Shown here: positions 1 to 6,872 of the stretch, piece after piece
Position numbering within the stretch: the first letter of the stretch is position 1
How the letters are laid out: every line of letters starts with the position of its first letter
DNA from: an uncultured Blautia sp.
GTDB lineage: Bacteria > Bacillota > Clostridia > Lachnospirales > Lachnospiraceae
Length of the DNA: 9,502 nucleotides
Reading direction: 5' to 3'
Assembly: GCA_900543715.1 (NCBI GenBank)
Contig: UQSX01000103.1
Location: 1-9,502, forward strand
Program-made: the position numbers and the translations under genes
Notes under the pieces: model-generated
Seen by the model: only the letters and a program-made list of their open reading frames with translations
Told to the model about the DNA's origin: nothing
Databases searched by the model: none

Positions 1-820
1 GTTATTAAAGCCTATGATATTGATATCCTCCGGAACAGAAAGCCCCTTTTGTCTGGCATATTTCACAGCTCCTACTGCCAGTCCGTCATCTGTAGCCACC
101 ACTGCATCAAATTCCAGGTTTTCCTGTGCCAAAAGCCTGTCCCGCACTTTCAGTATCTTATTCTCTTCAAAGATCTCCAGCTCTTTTCGTATGGGAAGGT
201 CGTTATCCCGCAGCGCTTCCTCATAGCCTCTCATTTTTTCTGTAAGAGTTAGAATCGTACAAAAACAAAATACGTTTCCTTCCGGCTTCTGTTAAAGCAG
301 AAACTGTATCATACATGATCTGATAATTATCAGAAAGAACACAGTATACTCCCTGGCAATGGATATAGCCATTGATCAGGAAAACGGGAACTTCCCTGGC
401 GGCTCTGGCAATATACTTTGTAGAAGCTTCCTCTCCGTCTCCCGCATAGTGAGACCCTACCAGCAGCAGGGCATCAATACGCTTTTTCAGAATAAGTTCT
501 ACTGCATTTACTTTATCCTGATACTGATATCCACTGCAGTATAAGATACAGTCATAACCGTATGTACGCAGGCTTTTCTCCAGATATGCCACAGAGCCTG
601 CCATATAGTCATCAGAGACATCGGGACAGATGATTCCTACTGTTTTCATAGAATTCAGTCCCAGACCTCTGGCGAATACATTCGGCGTATAATGGTTTTG
701 TTCCATAACCGCCCGTACCTTTGCTTTTGTTTTTTCACTAACCTTAGGGCTGTCATTTACTACTCTGGATACTGTAGCGATGGATACGCCCGCAAGTTCT
801 GCGATATCATAGATATTCAT
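1..820 (-). pseudogene. LacI-family transcriptional regulator, frameshifted and cut by the window edge
   Basis: Probable repressor of the divergent uxaAB genes. The first frame gives 199 residues: an N-terminal LacI helix-turn-helix (residues 1-25, with the family pattern IYDIAELAGVSIATVSRVVN), a hinge around residues 45-58, then a periplasmic-binding-protein-like effector domain. It stops at 221 after YRKNERL. Reading on in the frame that starts inside an A6 run (234-239 on the plus strand as T6) restores a normal LacI C-terminal part to base 1: MRGYEEALRDND, then DAVVATDDGLAVGAVKYAR and PEDINIIGFNN. Removing one A from the run would join the halves as SYRKMRGYEEAL, which fits the family's RxxGYxxAL segment. 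So this is one gene with a one-base insertion, or a sequencing error in a homopolymer. The start at 820 is preceded by AAGGAAG. The effector is unknown; uronate or a uronate catabolite is inferred from the neighbours. Confidence 0.88.
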
Positions 821-852
821 GTATGTATTTTCACTTCCTTTGCTGTAATTTG

Positions 853-868
853 ATGTAAGCCCTTACAT
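853..868. promoter_or_regulatory. LacI-type operator 1 (regulator side)
   Basis: ATGTAAG-CC-CTTACAT is a perfect inverted repeat with 7-base arms and a 2-base centre, the usual layout of LacI-family operators. It lies about 3-18 bases downstream of the predicted start of the regulator transcript, where a bound repressor would block initiation, so it suggests autoregulation. It closely matches operator 2 at 1022-1039. It is also one base away from the CcpA cre core TGNAANCGNTNNCA, so catabolite control through the same site is an alternative. Confidence 0.75.
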
Positions 869-877
869 CTTTACTTT

Positions 878-906
878 ATTATAATCCCTAAATTCTTCTA
901 TTGCAA
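878..906 (-). promoter_or_regulatory. Predicted sigma-A promoter of the LacI-type regulator
   Basis: Reading the minus strand, TTGCAA (901-906) is followed after 17 bases by TATAAT (878-883), a perfect -10 element. Transcription would start near 871, just before the operator at 853-868. Upstream sequence is A/T-rich. This is a motif match by eye without experimental support. Confidence 0.6.
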
Positions 907-991
907 AAAGTTTTTAACCTGAATTTTTCACAGTTTTTTCGTTGATTTTTTATGCATTTTTCATATTTTTACTTTTTTTGAAAAATTTCTA

Positions 992-1020
992 TTGACTGCG
1001 CTTTTATTTAGGATTACATT
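992..1020 (+). promoter_or_regulatory. Predicted sigma-A promoter of uxaAB
   Basis: TTGACT (992-997) and TACATT (1015-1020) are separated by 17 bases. The start site would fall near 1027, inside operator 2, giving a leader of about 58 bases. A long T/A-rich tract (about 930-990) just upstream could act as an UP element. The -10 box is only a 4/6 match, consistent with a regulated promoter. Confidence 0.55.
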
Positions 1021-1021
1021 T

Positions 1022-1039
1022 AATGTAAGCTCTTACATT
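1022..1039. promoter_or_regulatory. LacI-type operator 2 (uxaA side)
   Basis: AATGTAAG-CT-CTTACATT is a perfect inverted repeat with 8-base arms and a 2-base centre. It overlaps the predicted transcription start of uxaAB. The core TGTAAGCNCTTACA is shared with operator 1, and the two centres are 170 bp apart, about 16 helical turns, so a repression loop between them is possible. The adjacent LacI-family regulator is the obvious candidate to bind it. Confidence 0.78.
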
Positions 1040-1069
1040 TTTGATCTACATGGAAATTGCATTTGTTGC

Positions 1070-1075
1070 AGGAGG
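1070..1075 (+). promoter_or_regulatory. Ribosome binding site that fixes the uxaA start
   Basis: AGGAGG is placed 9 bases before the ATG at 1085. It decides between this start and the longer open frame that begins upstream in the promoter. Confidence 0.85.
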
Positions 1076-1084
1076 AATATCAAA

Positions 1085-2566
1085 ATGCAAAAATACATTA
1101 AAATTCACCCGGCGGACAAGGTTGCTGTAGCCCTCTGTCCTCTGCCGGCGGGAACCCTGGTTTCCATTGACCATAAGGAAATTACTCTTTCCGAAGACAT
1201 CCCCCAGGGACATAAATTTGCCCTCTGTGATCTGGCTCAGGATGAACCGGTGGTCAAATACGGCTATCCCATCGGCCTGACAAAAGAACCGGTAAAGGCC
1301 GGCTCCTGGGTTCACGTACATAATATGAAGACCGCTCTGGGAGATCTTCTTACCTATACTTATGAAAAACAGGATACCGCTCTCGTTCCCACTGAGGAGC
1401 AATTTTTTCAAGGTTATAAAAGGCCGGATGGCAAAGTGGGTGTGCGCAATGAGATCTGGATCATTCCTACCGTCGGCTGCGTCAACAATGTAGCTGCAGC
1501 CATTGAAAGGCAGGCCCAGCCTCTGCGAAAAGGAAGCATCGAAGCTATCGCTGCATTTCCCCACCCTTACGGCTGCTCACAAATGGGAGATGATCAGGAA
1601 AATACCCGCCGCATTCTTGCCGATCTGATCACTCATCCAAATGCAGGAGGTGTCCTGGTTCTGGGACTTGGCTGTGAGAACAGCAACATTGACGTCCTGA
1701 AAAACTATATCGGAGACTATGATGAAAAGCGTGTAAAATTCCTGGTATGCCAGGATTCCGAGGATGAAGTGGGGGATGCCCTGAAACTGATCGAAGAATT
1801 AGTGGAGTATGCGTCTCCTGCCAAAAGAGAACCTGTAAGCTGCAGGGAACTGATCATCGGCATGAAATGCGGAGGTTCAGACGGGCTTTCAGGAATCACT
1901 GCAAACCCCACTGTGGGAGCTTTCTCCGACCTGCTGATCTCAAAAGGAGGAACCACTATCCTGACAGAGGTGCCTGAAATGTTCGGTGCAGAAACGCTTT
2001 TGATGAACCGCTGCGAAAACCGGGAATTATTTGAAAAAACTGTAAATCTCATCAACGACTTTAAGAACTATTTCAAGAGCCATGATCAGACCATCTATGA
2101 AAACCCTTCTCCTGGAAATAAGAAAGGCGGTATCTCCACCCTGGAAGATAAGTCTATGGGCTGTACCCAGAAATCCGGCAGCGCTCCGGTGCGGGGAGTT
2201 CTGGCCTATGGGGAAAAAGTCTGTGAGAAAGGTCTGAATCTTTTAAGCGCTCCCGGAAACGATCTGGTTGCCTCTACTGCCCTTGCGGCTGCCGGCGCCC
2301 ATATCGTGCTTTTCACCACCGGCAGAGGAACCCCCTTTGCGTCCCCTGTTCCTACCGTTAAAATTTCCAGTAATACGGCTCTTTCTAATAAGAAGTCCAA
2401 CTGGATCGACTTTAACTGCGGAACCATGGTGGAAGGAACGGATCTGTCTGTTCTGGGCAAACAGCTTTTTGATTATGTAATAGCTGTGGCCTCCGGCGAG
2501 GAAGTCAAGTCAGAAAAAGCCGGCTATCATGATATGGCGATTTTTAAACAGGGTGTAACCCTGTAA
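1085..2566 (+). CDS. uxaA: Altronate dehydratase UxaA
   Basis: Cytoplasmic altronate dehydratase (EC 4.2.1.7), which dehydrates D-altronate to 2-keto-3-deoxygluconate in galacturonate breakdown. The 493 residues match the usual length of about 495, and start (MQKYIKIHPADKVAVAL) and end (AIFKQGVTL) are family-typical. The N-terminal SAF-like domain covers about residues 1-95, with GHKFAL at 42-47 and VHVHN at 76-80. The UxaA/GarD-type dehydratase domain follows: VGVRNEIWIIPTVGCVN (118-134), HPYGCSQMGDD (160-170), LGLGCEN (193-199), KCGGSDGLSGITANP (261-275) and SMGCTQKSG (357-365). The conserved Cys residues in these blocks are candidate metal ligands. The open frame extends 31 codons further upstream, but that part crosses the promoter and operator; ATG 1085 has AGGAGG 9 bases before it. 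It lies 46 bases from uxaB and probably shares its transcript. Confidence 0.97.
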   Translation: MQKYIKIHPADKVAVALCPLPAGTLVSIDHKEITLSEDIPQGHKFALCDLAQDEPVVKYGYPIGLTKEPVKAGSWVHVHNMKTALGDLLTYTYEKQDTALVPTEEQFFQGYKRPDGKVGVRNEIWIIPTVGCVNNVAAAIERQAQPLRKGSIEAIAAFPHPYGCSQMGDDQENTRRILADLITHPNAGGVLVLGLGCENSNIDVLKNYIGDYDEKRVKFLVCQDSEDEVGDALKLIEELVEYASPAKREPVSCRELIIGMKCGGSDGLSGITANPTVGAFSDLLISKGGTTILTEVPEMFGAETLLMNRCENRELFEKTVNLINDFKNYFKSHDQTIYENPSPGNKKGGISTLEDKSMGCTQKSGSAPVRGVLAYGEKVCEKGLNLLSAPGNDLVASTALAAAGAHIVLFTTGRGTPFASPVPTVKISSNTALSNKKSNWIDFNCGTMVEGTDLSVLGKQLFDYVIAVASGEEVKSEKAGYHDMAIFKQGVTL

Positions 2567-2612
2567 CAAACTTCCGGCATTTAGCCTGAAGAGAAAAAAG
2601 GAGACATGGATT

Positions 2613-4115
2613 ATGAAAAAATTAAGCTATGCAACCCTGGAAGAACAGGGTTATGAAGGATATCTTTTGAAGGAAGCTCCGGAACGGGTGCTCCAGTTTG
2701 GAGAAGGAAATTTTCTCCGTGCCTTTGTCGATTATTTCATCGACATGATGAATGAAAAAGCAGGTTTTAACAGCAAGGTTGTCCTGGTACAGCCTATTGC
2801 CAATCACGGCAGCTTCAGTCTGGCTGATGTGATCAATGAACAGGAAGGTCTCTATACCCTGTATTTAAGAGGCTTTGAAAATGGCCAGAAAGTCAACGAC
2901 AAAAGAATCATCTCCTGTGTAAGCCGCTGTCTGAATGTGCACAGTGACTACGAAGAGGTGATGAAATGCGCCGAAAATCCAGAACTGCGCTTTATCACCT
3001 GCAATACCACGGAAGCCGGCATCACTTATGACCCGGCCTGCAAATTTACCGATACCCCTCCTTCCAGCTATCCTGCAAAGCTGACTCAGTTCTTATACCG
3101 CCGCTACCAGGCCTTCGGCCGGGAAGCCGGAAAAGGTTTTATCATTCTGGCCTGCGAGCTTATTGACGACAACGGCAAAGAACTGGAAAAATGTGTGTTA
3201 AAATATGCAAAACAGTGGGAATTGGAAGAAGCATTTATCCATTGGATCGAAAAAGAAAATATTTTCTGTTCTACTTTAGTAGACCGTATTGTCACCGGTT
3301 ATCCAAGAGCAGAAGCCGCCGCTATTAATGAGGAAAACGGCTATGAAGATAATATTCTGGATACCGGAGAGGTATTCGGATTCTGGGTTATTGAAGGGCC
3401 TGATTCTTTAAAAGAGGAACTTCCCTTTGCCAAAGCCGGTCTCCCTGTGCTGATCACTGACAACCACAAACCCTATAAGCAGAGAAAAGTTCGTATCTTA
3501 AATGGCGCCCACACTTCCATGGTATTAGGTGCTTACCTGGCAGGTCAGAATATTGTAAGAGACTGTATGCATGACAATACAATTTTAAACTTTATGAACA
3601 AGACCATCTATGATGAGATTATCCCTACTTTGTCTCTTCCTAAAGAAGACTGTATGGATTTTGCTGCTGCAGTTACTGAACGTTTTAAAAATCCATTCAT
3701 TGACCATGCCCTGCTTTCTATCTCACTAAATTCCACTTCTAAATGGAGAGCCCGTGTTATGCCTTCCCTGGAAGAATATGTGGAAAAATTTCAGAAGCTG
3801 CCTAAATGTATCACAGCCTCTTTTGCATTCTATATCCAGTTCTATCATCTTGGAAGAGAACTGACTGATGCAGGCCTTACTGCAACACGTCCAAACGGAG
3901 ATTCTTATACGATCTCTGATGACCGCTCTGTTCTGGAATTTTACTACCAGCACAAAGACAGCAGTGTCAAAGACCTGGTACATGCAGTCTGCACAAATAA
4001 AGATTTCTGGGGCAGGGATTTAACAGAGCTTCCTGGATTTGAGGAAGAAGTAGCCAGGATCCTGGAGGATATCCAGGCAGGTGGAACCTATGAAGAGATG
4101 AAAAAATGTCTGTAA
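2613..4115 (+). CDS. uxaB: Tagaturonate reductase (altronate oxidoreductase) UxaB
   Basis: NADH-dependent reductase (EC 1.1.1.58) that converts D-tagaturonate to D-altronate, the substrate of UxaA; it acts in the cytoplasm. It has 500 residues and belongs to the polyol-specific long-chain (mannitol dehydrogenase) family. The N-terminal nucleotide-binding domain opens with LQFGEGNFLRAF (27-38); NTTEAGI (131-137) and VDRIVTGYPR (223-232) are family blocks. The catalytic signature KVRILNGAH (292-300) gives the expected Lys292, Asn297 and His300. The same family includes fructuronate reductase UxuB, but adjacency to uxaA favours tagaturonate. The start at 2613 has GGAG 9 bases upstream; the ATG at 2606 is out of frame. 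Uronate isomerase (uxaC), KDG kinase and a uronate transporter are not in the window. Confidence 0.95.
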   Translation: MKKLSYATLEEQGYEGYLLKEAPERVLQFGEGNFLRAFVDYFIDMMNEKAGFNSKVVLVQPIANHGSFSLADVINEQEGLYTLYLRGFENGQKVNDKRIISCVSRCLNVHSDYEEVMKCAENPELRFITCNTTEAGITYDPACKFTDTPPSSYPAKLTQFLYRRYQAFGREAGKGFIILACELIDDNGKELEKCVLKYAKQWELEEAFIHWIEKENIFCSTLVDRIVTGYPRAEAAAINEENGYEDNILDTGEVFGFWVIEGPDSLKEELPFAKAGLPVLITDNHKPYKQRKVRILNGAHTSMVLGAYLAGQNIVRDCMHDNTILNFMNKTIYDEIIPTLSLPKEDCMDFAAAVTERFKNPFIDHALLSISLNSTSKWRARVMPSLEEYVEKFQKLPKCITASFAFYIQFYHLGRELTDAGLTATRPNGDSYTISDDRSVLEFYYQHKDSSVKDLVHAVCTNKDFWGRDLTELPGFEEEVARILEDIQAGGTYEEMKKCL

Positions 4116-4190
4116 TTTCATGACTTTTCTTCAGTAAAGAAAAATGTTAGAATAGGAAAGAAAGAATCTGAGGAAAAGAGGTAGAAGACC

Positions 4191-4661
4191 ATGAAAGTAC
4201 GTATGGCTCAAGAAAAAGATATCGAACGGATCCACATCCTTCTGGCTCAGGTGGCTATGGTCCACCACAAAGGAAGGCCGGATTTATTTAAACCCGGTAA
4301 AAGCAAGTATACGGATGAAGAATTAAAAGACCTTTTAAAAGACAGCAGCCGTCCTATTCTGGCCGCAGTAGATGAGGAAGACTGTATGCAGGGATATGCC
4401 TTCTGCATCTTTCAGCAGTATAAAGATCACAATATCATGACGGACATCAAGACCCTGTATATCGATGATCTCTGTGTGGATGAATCTATGCGGGGAAAGC
4501 ATATCGGCAGACTGCTCTATGATGCCGCTCTCGATTATGCCAGAGAACAGGGCTGCTATAACCTGACCCTGAATGTTTGGAGCTGCAACGAAAGCGCCAT
4601 GAAATTTTATCAGTCCTGTGGTCTGAAGCCTCAGAAGGTGGGAATGGAGGTCATCCTCTAG
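4191..4661 (+). CDS. GNAT-family N-acetyltransferase
   Basis: Small cytoplasmic acetyltransferase of 156 residues, a single GNAT domain. Visible marks are the beta strand LYIDDLCVDE (89-98), the acetyl-CoA pyrophosphate-binding loop RGKHIG (101-106, the R/Q-x-x-G-x-G/A motif), helix LLYDAALDYAREQGC, then LTLNVWSCNESAMKFYQSCGL (126-145), the usual C-terminal N-x-x-A-x-x-F/L-Y segment. The acceptor cannot be read from the sequence. It starts 75 bases after uxaB on the same strand with AAGAGG 9 bases before the ATG. No strong terminator or convincing promoter separates it from uxaB, so read-through from uxaAB is likely, though a role in uronate use is not implied. Transcription ends at the hairpin 4712-4763. 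Confidence 0.92.
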   Translation: MKVRMAQEKDIERIHILLAQVAMVHHKGRPDLFKPGKSKYTDEELKDLLKDSSRPILAAVDEEDCMQGYAFCIFQQYKDHNIMTDIKTLYIDDLCVDESMRGKHIGRLLYDAALDYAREQGCYNLTLNVWSCNESAMKFYQSCGLKPQKVGMEVIL

Positions 4662-4711
4662 AAAGCCTTGAAATGCCTCTTCCCATAAATTTCCTATAGT
4701 ATAAAAACAAA

Positions 4712-4763
4712 GGCGTCATAAAACAGATAATTGAAATTTTTCATAAATCTGTTTTATGACGCC
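4712..4763. terminator. Bidirectional rho-independent terminator between the GNAT gene and fabH
   Basis: The arms 4712-4728 (GGCGTCATAAAACAGAT) and 4747-4763 pair perfectly over 17 bases around an 18-base loop. On the plus strand the stem is followed by CTGTTTTATCTT; on the minus strand it is followed by TTTGTTTTTATA. It sits between two convergent genes (stops at 4661 and 4787), so it can end transcripts from both sides. Confidence 0.88.
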
Positions 4764-4786
4764 CTGTTTTATCTTCAGGATCTTTT

Positions 4787-5749
4787 CTACCATTCCAGCA
4801 GAGAAGCTCCCCAGGTAAGTCCTGCCCCGAAACCGGAGAGGACAATTTTATCCCCTCTGTTCAGCATGCCTTTCCTGTTCATCTCATCTAAAAGGATGGG
4901 AATGCTGGCTGCTGAAGTATTTCCATAAAAATGGAGGTTCATAGGAAATTTCTCTTCCGGCTCTTTCATTCTCCTTGCAACACTGTCAATGATCCTGCTG
5001 TTTGCCTGATGGAGAACATAATACTTAATCTCTTCTTTTTTGATTCCTGTCTTTTCCAGAAGAGCCTGGATGCATTCCGGTACTTTTTTTACTGCAAATT
5101 TAAATACCGGCTGTCCTTCCATATAGATATAATCGGTGTTCTGCTCCCTGGCAGCCAGAAAATTACTGGTCTCTCTGGCTTTACAGGTAAGCACCGGTCC
5201 CTGATGTCCATCGGAATACTGGATCATGCCGATCATGCCCTTCTCTTCTGCCTGTATCACAGCAGCTCCTGCACCGTCTCCAAAAAGTACGCAGGTGCTT
5301 CTGTCTTCCCAGTTAATAAGCTTTGACATGGTTTCCGCCCCGATCAGCAGTGCTTTCTTATAAATCCCAGCTTTCATATAAGCCTGTATAGTATTCAGTC
5401 CAAACAGAAATCCTGAACAGGCAGCACTTAAATCAAAGGCTGCCGCGTTTACCGCTCCGATGGCATCCTGCACACAGCAGGCCGTATTCGGAAAGAAATA
5501 ATCCGGAGAACAGGTCGCCACGATGATCAGGTCCAGCTCCAGAGGATCTGTTCCCGCATCCTCCAAAGCCTTTTTTGCGGCCAAAACAGACATGGAAACT
5601 GTCGTCTCTTCTTCGGCGATCCTTCTCTCCTTTATCCCTGTACGGCTGGAAATCCATTCATCGTTGGTTTCCACCACTTTGGCCAGATCGTCATTTGTTA
5701 TCTTATGGGCAGGAACAGCGCTTCCTGTTCCGATAATTTTAGCTGTCAT
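4787..5749 (-). CDS. fabH: Beta-ketoacyl-ACP synthase III (FabH)
   Basis: KAS III (EC 2.3.1.180) starts type II fatty acid synthesis in the cytoplasm by condensing an acyl-CoA, usually acetyl-CoA or a branched starter, with malonyl-ACP. The 320 residues are a full-length thiolase-fold enzyme. All three catalytic residues are visible: Cys111 in DLSAACSGFLFGL, His247 in LHQANSRI and Asn277 in YGNTSAASIP. The N-terminal ISSRTGIKERRIA (33-45) and C-terminal GFGAGLTWGASLLEW are family-typical. ATG 5749 has GAGG 7 bases upstream. The gene stands alone, away from any fab cluster, with its own strong promoter and nearby palindromes, so it may be a second copy or a separately controlled one. Starter preference cannot be read from sequence alone. 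Confidence 0.96.
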   Translation of the reverse strand: MTAKIIGTGSAVPAHKITNDDLAKVVETNDEWISSRTGIKERRIAEEETTVSMSVLAAKKALEDAGTDPLELDLIIVATCSPDYFFPNTACCVQDAIGAVNAAAFDLSAACSGFLFGLNTIQAYMKAGIYKKALLIGAETMSKLINWEDRSTCVLFGDGAGAAVIQAEEKGMIGMIQYSDGHQGPVLTCKARETSNFLAAREQNTDYIYMEGQPVFKFAVKKVPECIQALLEKTGIKKEEIKYYVLHQANSRIIDSVARRMKEPEEKFPMNLHFYGNTSAASIPILLDEMNRKGMLNRGDKIVLSGFGAGLTWGASLLEW

Positions 5750-5782
5750 AGCTTTACCTCTGTATATTTATTTTTCATCTCA

Positions 5783-5805
5783 AATATTTTGATATACAAA
5801 ATATT
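5783..5805. promoter_or_regulatory. Inverted repeat (candidate repressor operator) in the fabH leader
   Basis: AATATTTTG-ATATA-CAAAATATT is a perfect inverted repeat with 9-base arms and a 5-base centre. It lies a few bases downstream of the predicted fabH start site (about 5808), the standard position for a repressor site. It does not match the FabT (TTTGA-N3-TCAAA) or FapR patterns as I know them, so the regulator is unknown. Part of the symmetry could arise by chance in AT-rich DNA. Confidence 0.5.
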
Positions 5806-5814
5806 CTTTTCCTA

Positions 5815-5843
5815 AGTATACAGGACTTCCTGTACTTTGTCAA
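5815..5843 (-). promoter_or_regulatory. Strong sigma-A promoter of fabH
   Basis: On the minus strand a perfect TTGACA (5838-5843) is followed after 17 bases by TATACT (5815-5820), a 5/6 match. The -35 box begins 8 bases beyond the stop codon of the upstream gene, so fabH has an independent promoter and a transcript leader of about 60 bases. Confidence 0.8.
5819..5834. repeat. 7-2-7 palindrome inside the fabH promoter spacer
   Basis: TACAGGA-CT-TCCTGTA fills almost the whole spacer between the -35 and -10 boxes of the fabH promoter. The placement would let a bound dimer block RNA polymerase. Lack of a following T-run in either direction argues against a terminator. The binding protein is unknown. 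Confidence 0.45.
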
Positions 5844-5851
5844 TTATCCAG

Positions 5852-6865
5852 TCAGGAATTCTCGTCATTATATATTTTCTGGATTTCCCGGGACAACTCC
5901 CGGTTCAGATCATCCAGATCGATCCCCACGCCCTGCTGTCCCCCATAATTATTGGAAGGTTTTGGTCTTTCATACTGTTTCTGGCCAACCACATATTCCT
6001 GGGTCCTGTCCATATTCAGCTTCTGCCGCTCTTTCTCTCTGGCCTCATAGATTTCCTCCAGGTCTTCATCATCATAATCCTCTGCATCGAAATGATCCTT
6101 TTTAGGCTTTGTCTTTTTGGGATCTGTTTTTTTCGGATTTGCTGCTTTGGAATCTTCTTCTGGATCCCTGGATCTTCTGCCGCCTCCGTTTCTGTGGTGT
6201 ACTGTTTTCTTTACCACTTTTTTCCTTCGTCCCGGCAGACCTCTTCCTCTTCTTCCCGGCAGGGACATATCGGCTTTTTTCCGGTTCATATAAGGCATTG
6301 CCTGGACAAAAGCACCAAAGGCTGCCAGCACCAGTCCCAGCAAAAGCTGCGCTGCACTGGAATCAACGCCTGTCATAGACAGAAGCAGTCCCATTCCGCC
6401 GATCCCTCCGCAAATAGCCGTAATAGCGATCACAAGCTGACGCTCATATCCTAAAGCCAGAGTTCCGGCAAAAATACCGATCACAAGTACGATCAGATGG
6501 TTCCCTGCGGAAGGGCTGTCCATCATGGAAATGATCATAAAATATACAAGGCCGGTACACATGACAAATACCCCCAGCTTATAAAACACCCATGCAAGAA
6601 AGCAAACGATTAGAGCGCAGCCCGCCCCTGCTGCCAGAGCCAGCATCCAGTCGTTCAGAACATAGTAGCCTAATGCGGTGCCTCCTGCGCCTCCTGTCAC
6701 CAGTCCCAGAAGACATCCCCAGACTTTTCGCAGGCGGTATCCCATGAAACAGTTGAGGAGAGCAAAAACTGCTCCGCCAAAGGTAAACACAATCATATAT
6801 TCTTGAGGTATCTGCTCCCACAGGTTATATAAAATTCCCAAAACCTGTTCTAACTGCATTGTCAT
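5852..6865 (-). CDS. Seven-helix membrane protein, DUF4203/TMEM198-like, with charged cytoplasmic tail
   Basis: Integral membrane protein of 337 residues with unknown function. About seven hydrophobic helices occupy residues 22-40, 47-69, 74-95, 98-115, 122-140, 143-164 and 171-190, rich in Gly and Ala (GLVTGGAGGTALGYYVL, ICGGIGGMGLLL), which resembles the DUF4203/TMEM198 domain. No signal peptide is evident. The tail is sharply segregated by charge: a basic stretch (195-257) with repeated PKK units (NPKKTDPKKTKPKKD), an acidic patch (259-272), then a polar, helix-prone end. ATG 6865 follows AAGGAAAG; a second ATG at 6859 is possible. It begins 7 bases after the DUF5662 stop, so it is almost certainly translated from the same mRNA. 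The family call is from the overall pattern and is moderate; the membrane topology is firmer. Confidence 0.85.
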   Translation of the reverse strand: MTMQLEQVLGILYNLWEQIPQEYMIVFTFGGAVFALLNCFMGYRLRKVWGCLLGLVTGGAGGTALGYYVLNDWMLALAAGAGCALIVCFLAWVFYKLGVFVMCTGLVYFMIISMMDSPSAGNHLIVLVIGIFAGTLALGYERQLVIAITAICGGIGGMGLLLSMTGVDSSAAQLLLGLVLAAFGAFVQAMPYMNRKKADMSLPGRRGRGLPGRRKKVVKKTVHHRNGGGRRSRDPEEDSKAANPKKTDPKKTKPKKDHFDAEDYDDEDLEEIYEAREKERQKLNMDRTQEYVVGQKQYERPKPSNNYGGQQGVGIDLDDLNRELSREIQKIYNDENS

Positions 6866-6872
6866 AATTTTT

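Noticed and set aside
221..245. Programmed ribosomal frameshift in the LacI-type gene
   Set aside because: Joining the frames needs a +1 shift at AAA-AAT without a known +1 signal, and such control is not known for LacI regulators; a homopolymer indel is simpler.
14..252. Two short plus-strand open frames at the left edge
   Set aside because: They lie opposite the C-terminal half of the LacI-type regulator, whose frame shows clear family motifs.
992..1084. N-terminal extension of UxaA by 31 codons
   Set aside because: It runs through the predicted promoter and operator, lacks family similarity, and the ATG at 1085 has an ideal AGGAGG site and matches the known UxaA N-terminus.
4125..4143. 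Small hairpin (TTTTCTT/AAGAAAA) between uxaB and the GNAT gene as a terminator
   Set aside because: The stem is seven pairs, nearly all A-T, with no T-run after it; too weak to call.
5819..5834. 7-2-7 palindrome as terminator of the right-hand operon
   Set aside because: Neither strand has a following T-run and the sequence lies between -35 and -10 boxes; an operator is more likely.
5837..6454. 205-codon plus-strand open frame opposite the DUF4203-like gene
   Set aside because: It is antisense to a well-supported membrane protein gene; its hydrophobic composition comes from the complementary strand, and it has no good ribosome binding site or recognisable family.
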